Part shown: positions 6,007 through 6,719 of the stretch, one piece after another
Numbering within the stretch: the first letter of the stretch is position 1
Layout of the letters: each line of letters starts with the position of its first letter
Source of the DNA: CAZART01 sp964487555
GTDB taxonomy: Bacteria > Bacteroidota > Rhodothermia > Rhodothermales > VXPQ01
Assembly: GCA_964487555.1 (NCBI GenBank)
Contig: CAZART010000198.1
Span: 1 to 6,719, forward strand
Direction of reading: 5' to 3'
DNA: 6,719 nucleotides
Translations under genes and position numbers: made by a program
The notes under the pieces: generated by a model
What the model was told of the DNA's origin: nothing
Database searches by the model: none
Seen by the model: only the letters and a program-made list of their open reading frames with translations

Positions 6007-6014
6007 CCCGACCC

Positions 6015-6704
6015 ATGGGACGCATCATCCTTTTCGACGTAAACGAAACGCTGCTCGACACGAGCGCGCTGGACCCGCTGTTCGAGGAGATATTTGGAGC
6101 GGGCGATGCGCGAAAAGAATGGTTCTGGACGCTCAAGGAGCTCTTCCTGACGAGCCAGATCACGGGAGACTACGTCGACTTTACGCGCCTCGCCTCCGCC
6201 GCGCTCGACATGACCGCCGAGCGGCGTGGCGCGTCGATCGACAGTGCACAAAAAGAGCAGATCGCCCATGCACTCACGGAGCTTCCGGCCCACGCCGACG
6301 TCGAAGAAGCGCTGCAGATCTTGCGGGAGTCGGATTTTCGCATCGCAGCCCTCACGAACGGCACGCTCGAATCCGTCGTAGCCCAGCTCAGCAACGCCGG
6401 GATATCCGATTATTTCGATGCCGAGTTCTCGGCCGACGAGGTCGAAGCCTACAAGCCCGCCGCCGCGCCGTACGAGATGGCCGCCCACCGTCTCGGCGTG
6501 CCGATCGATGACGTTTGGCTGGTCGCGGCCCACGCCTGGGACATCGCCGGCGCCGCCGCGGCAGGCTGCCGGACGGCGTTTGTGGCTCGGGAAGGAACGG
6601 TCCTGAATCCCGCCGGTCCACAGCCCGACATCACGTCGGAGGATCTCATCGACGCCGCACGGCAGCTGGTCGAGCACGAGAAGAGCGTGCCGGCCGGGGA
6701 ATAG
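6015..6704 (+). CDS. HAD-superfamily hydrolase, 2-haloacid dehalogenase-like (type II) branch
   Basis: The cytoplasmic protein has 229 residues, the size of type II haloacid dehalogenases. HAD motifs in order are FDVNETLLD (7-15, nucleophile Asp8), ALTNGT (112-117, motif II Thr114), YKP (Lys147, motif III) and AAHAWDIAGA (171-180, Asp176, motif IV). A helical cap lies at about 17-90. In motif I the phosphatase-type second Asp is replaced by Asn10, as in the dehalogenase branch, where position 10 is not Asp. By memory alignment with Xanthobacter DhlB, the halide-binding Arg39 corresponds to Phe37 here, and the motif IV Asn173 is His173. Haloacid dehalogenation is therefore not assured, and the substrate is unknown. 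The start at 6015 is chosen for the AGGA and because FDVNETLLD then sits at the usual distance from the N-terminus. It is divergent from fbaB. Fifteen bases after the stop hold nothing recognisable. Confidence 0.9.
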   Translation: MGRIILFDVNETLLDTSALDPLFEEIFGAGDARKEWFWTLKELFLTSQITGDYVDFTRLASAALDMTAERRGASIDSAQKEQIAHALTELPAHADVEEALQILRESDFRIAALTNGTLESVVAQLSNAGISDYFDAEFSADEVEAYKPAAAPYEMAAHRLGVPIDDVWLVAAHAWDIAGAAAAGCRTAFVAREGTVLNPAGPQPDITSEDLIDAARQLVEHEKSVPAGE

Positions 6705-6719
6705 CTGAGCGGTCGCCGC

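Larger units (their letters stand above)
5729..6014. other. Divergent promoter region between fbaB and the HAD hydrolase gene
   Basis: This 286-base region should carry promoters for both genes. An AT-rich island, CCTTAAAAGGTATTAAAT (5813-5830), stands out in GC-rich DNA about 85-100 bases before the fbaB start and is the most likely place for a promoter; I cannot assign exact boxes. Two inverted repeats are present (5846-5861 and 5971-5996). No protein-coding frame here looks real. Confidence 0.5.

Noticed and set aside
5847..6677. Minus-strand 276-residue open frame
   Set aside because: Antisense to the HAD gene, which has all four HAD motifs; this frame shows no family signature.
1..6719. 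CRISPR arrays, tRNA genes, transposases, phage or defence genes
   Set aside because: No regularly spaced repeats, tRNA-like cloverleaf, terminal inverted repeats or matching protein motifs were seen on either strand.

Overview
The window is GC-rich bacterial chromosome, open at the left edge. Two secreted proteins end in the Por/type IX secretion (T9SS) C-terminal sorting domain (a 'YPNPFNP'-like motif followed by an FlgD-like Ig fold). With a DUF7009-type protein, a lipoprotein, and several starts lacking an obvious Shine-Dalgarno, this points to the Bacteroidota/Rhodothermota side of the FCB group. High GC makes a Rhodothermales- or Salinibacter-like organism the best guess. This assignment is inferred from protein features only.

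Layout, left to right. (1) 1-1293, plus strand: the C-terminal 430 residues of an FG-GAP/VCBS calcium-binding propeller protein with a T9SS tail. (2) 1312-3518, minus strand: three genes read right to left. First is a secreted YCF48/BNR-type propeller with a signal peptide and T9SS tail (3518 to 2205). Next is a lipocalin-like beta-rich reading frame with no recognisable start or signal peptide, which emerges at the stop codon of the first (about 2208 to 1705). Last is a small DUF7009-type protein (1671 to 1312). (3) 3519-4047: a 529-base stretch without an intact gene. It holds a possible DsrE-like remnant, a 12-bp palindrome and a nested inverted repeat. (4) 4048-4578, plus strand: a small lipoprotein resembling the 'post-COAP-1' type of exported beta-domain. 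(5) 4649-5728, minus strand: class I fructose-bisphosphate aldolase, FbaB. (6) 6015-6704, plus strand: a HAD-superfamily hydrolase of the 2-haloacid-dehalogenase-like branch, divergent from fbaB across a 286-base gap.

The left half is mainly cell-surface and envelope proteins: two T9SS cargo propellers and, after the gap, a lipoprotein. The right half is cytoplasmic metabolism. I see no tRNA or rRNA, CRISPR array, transposase, phage gene or obvious defence system, and no clear new multi-gene system. The points most worth checking are the start-less lipocalin-like frame abutting the YCF48 gene, the structured leader of the lipoprotein, and the atypical active-site residues of the HAD protein.
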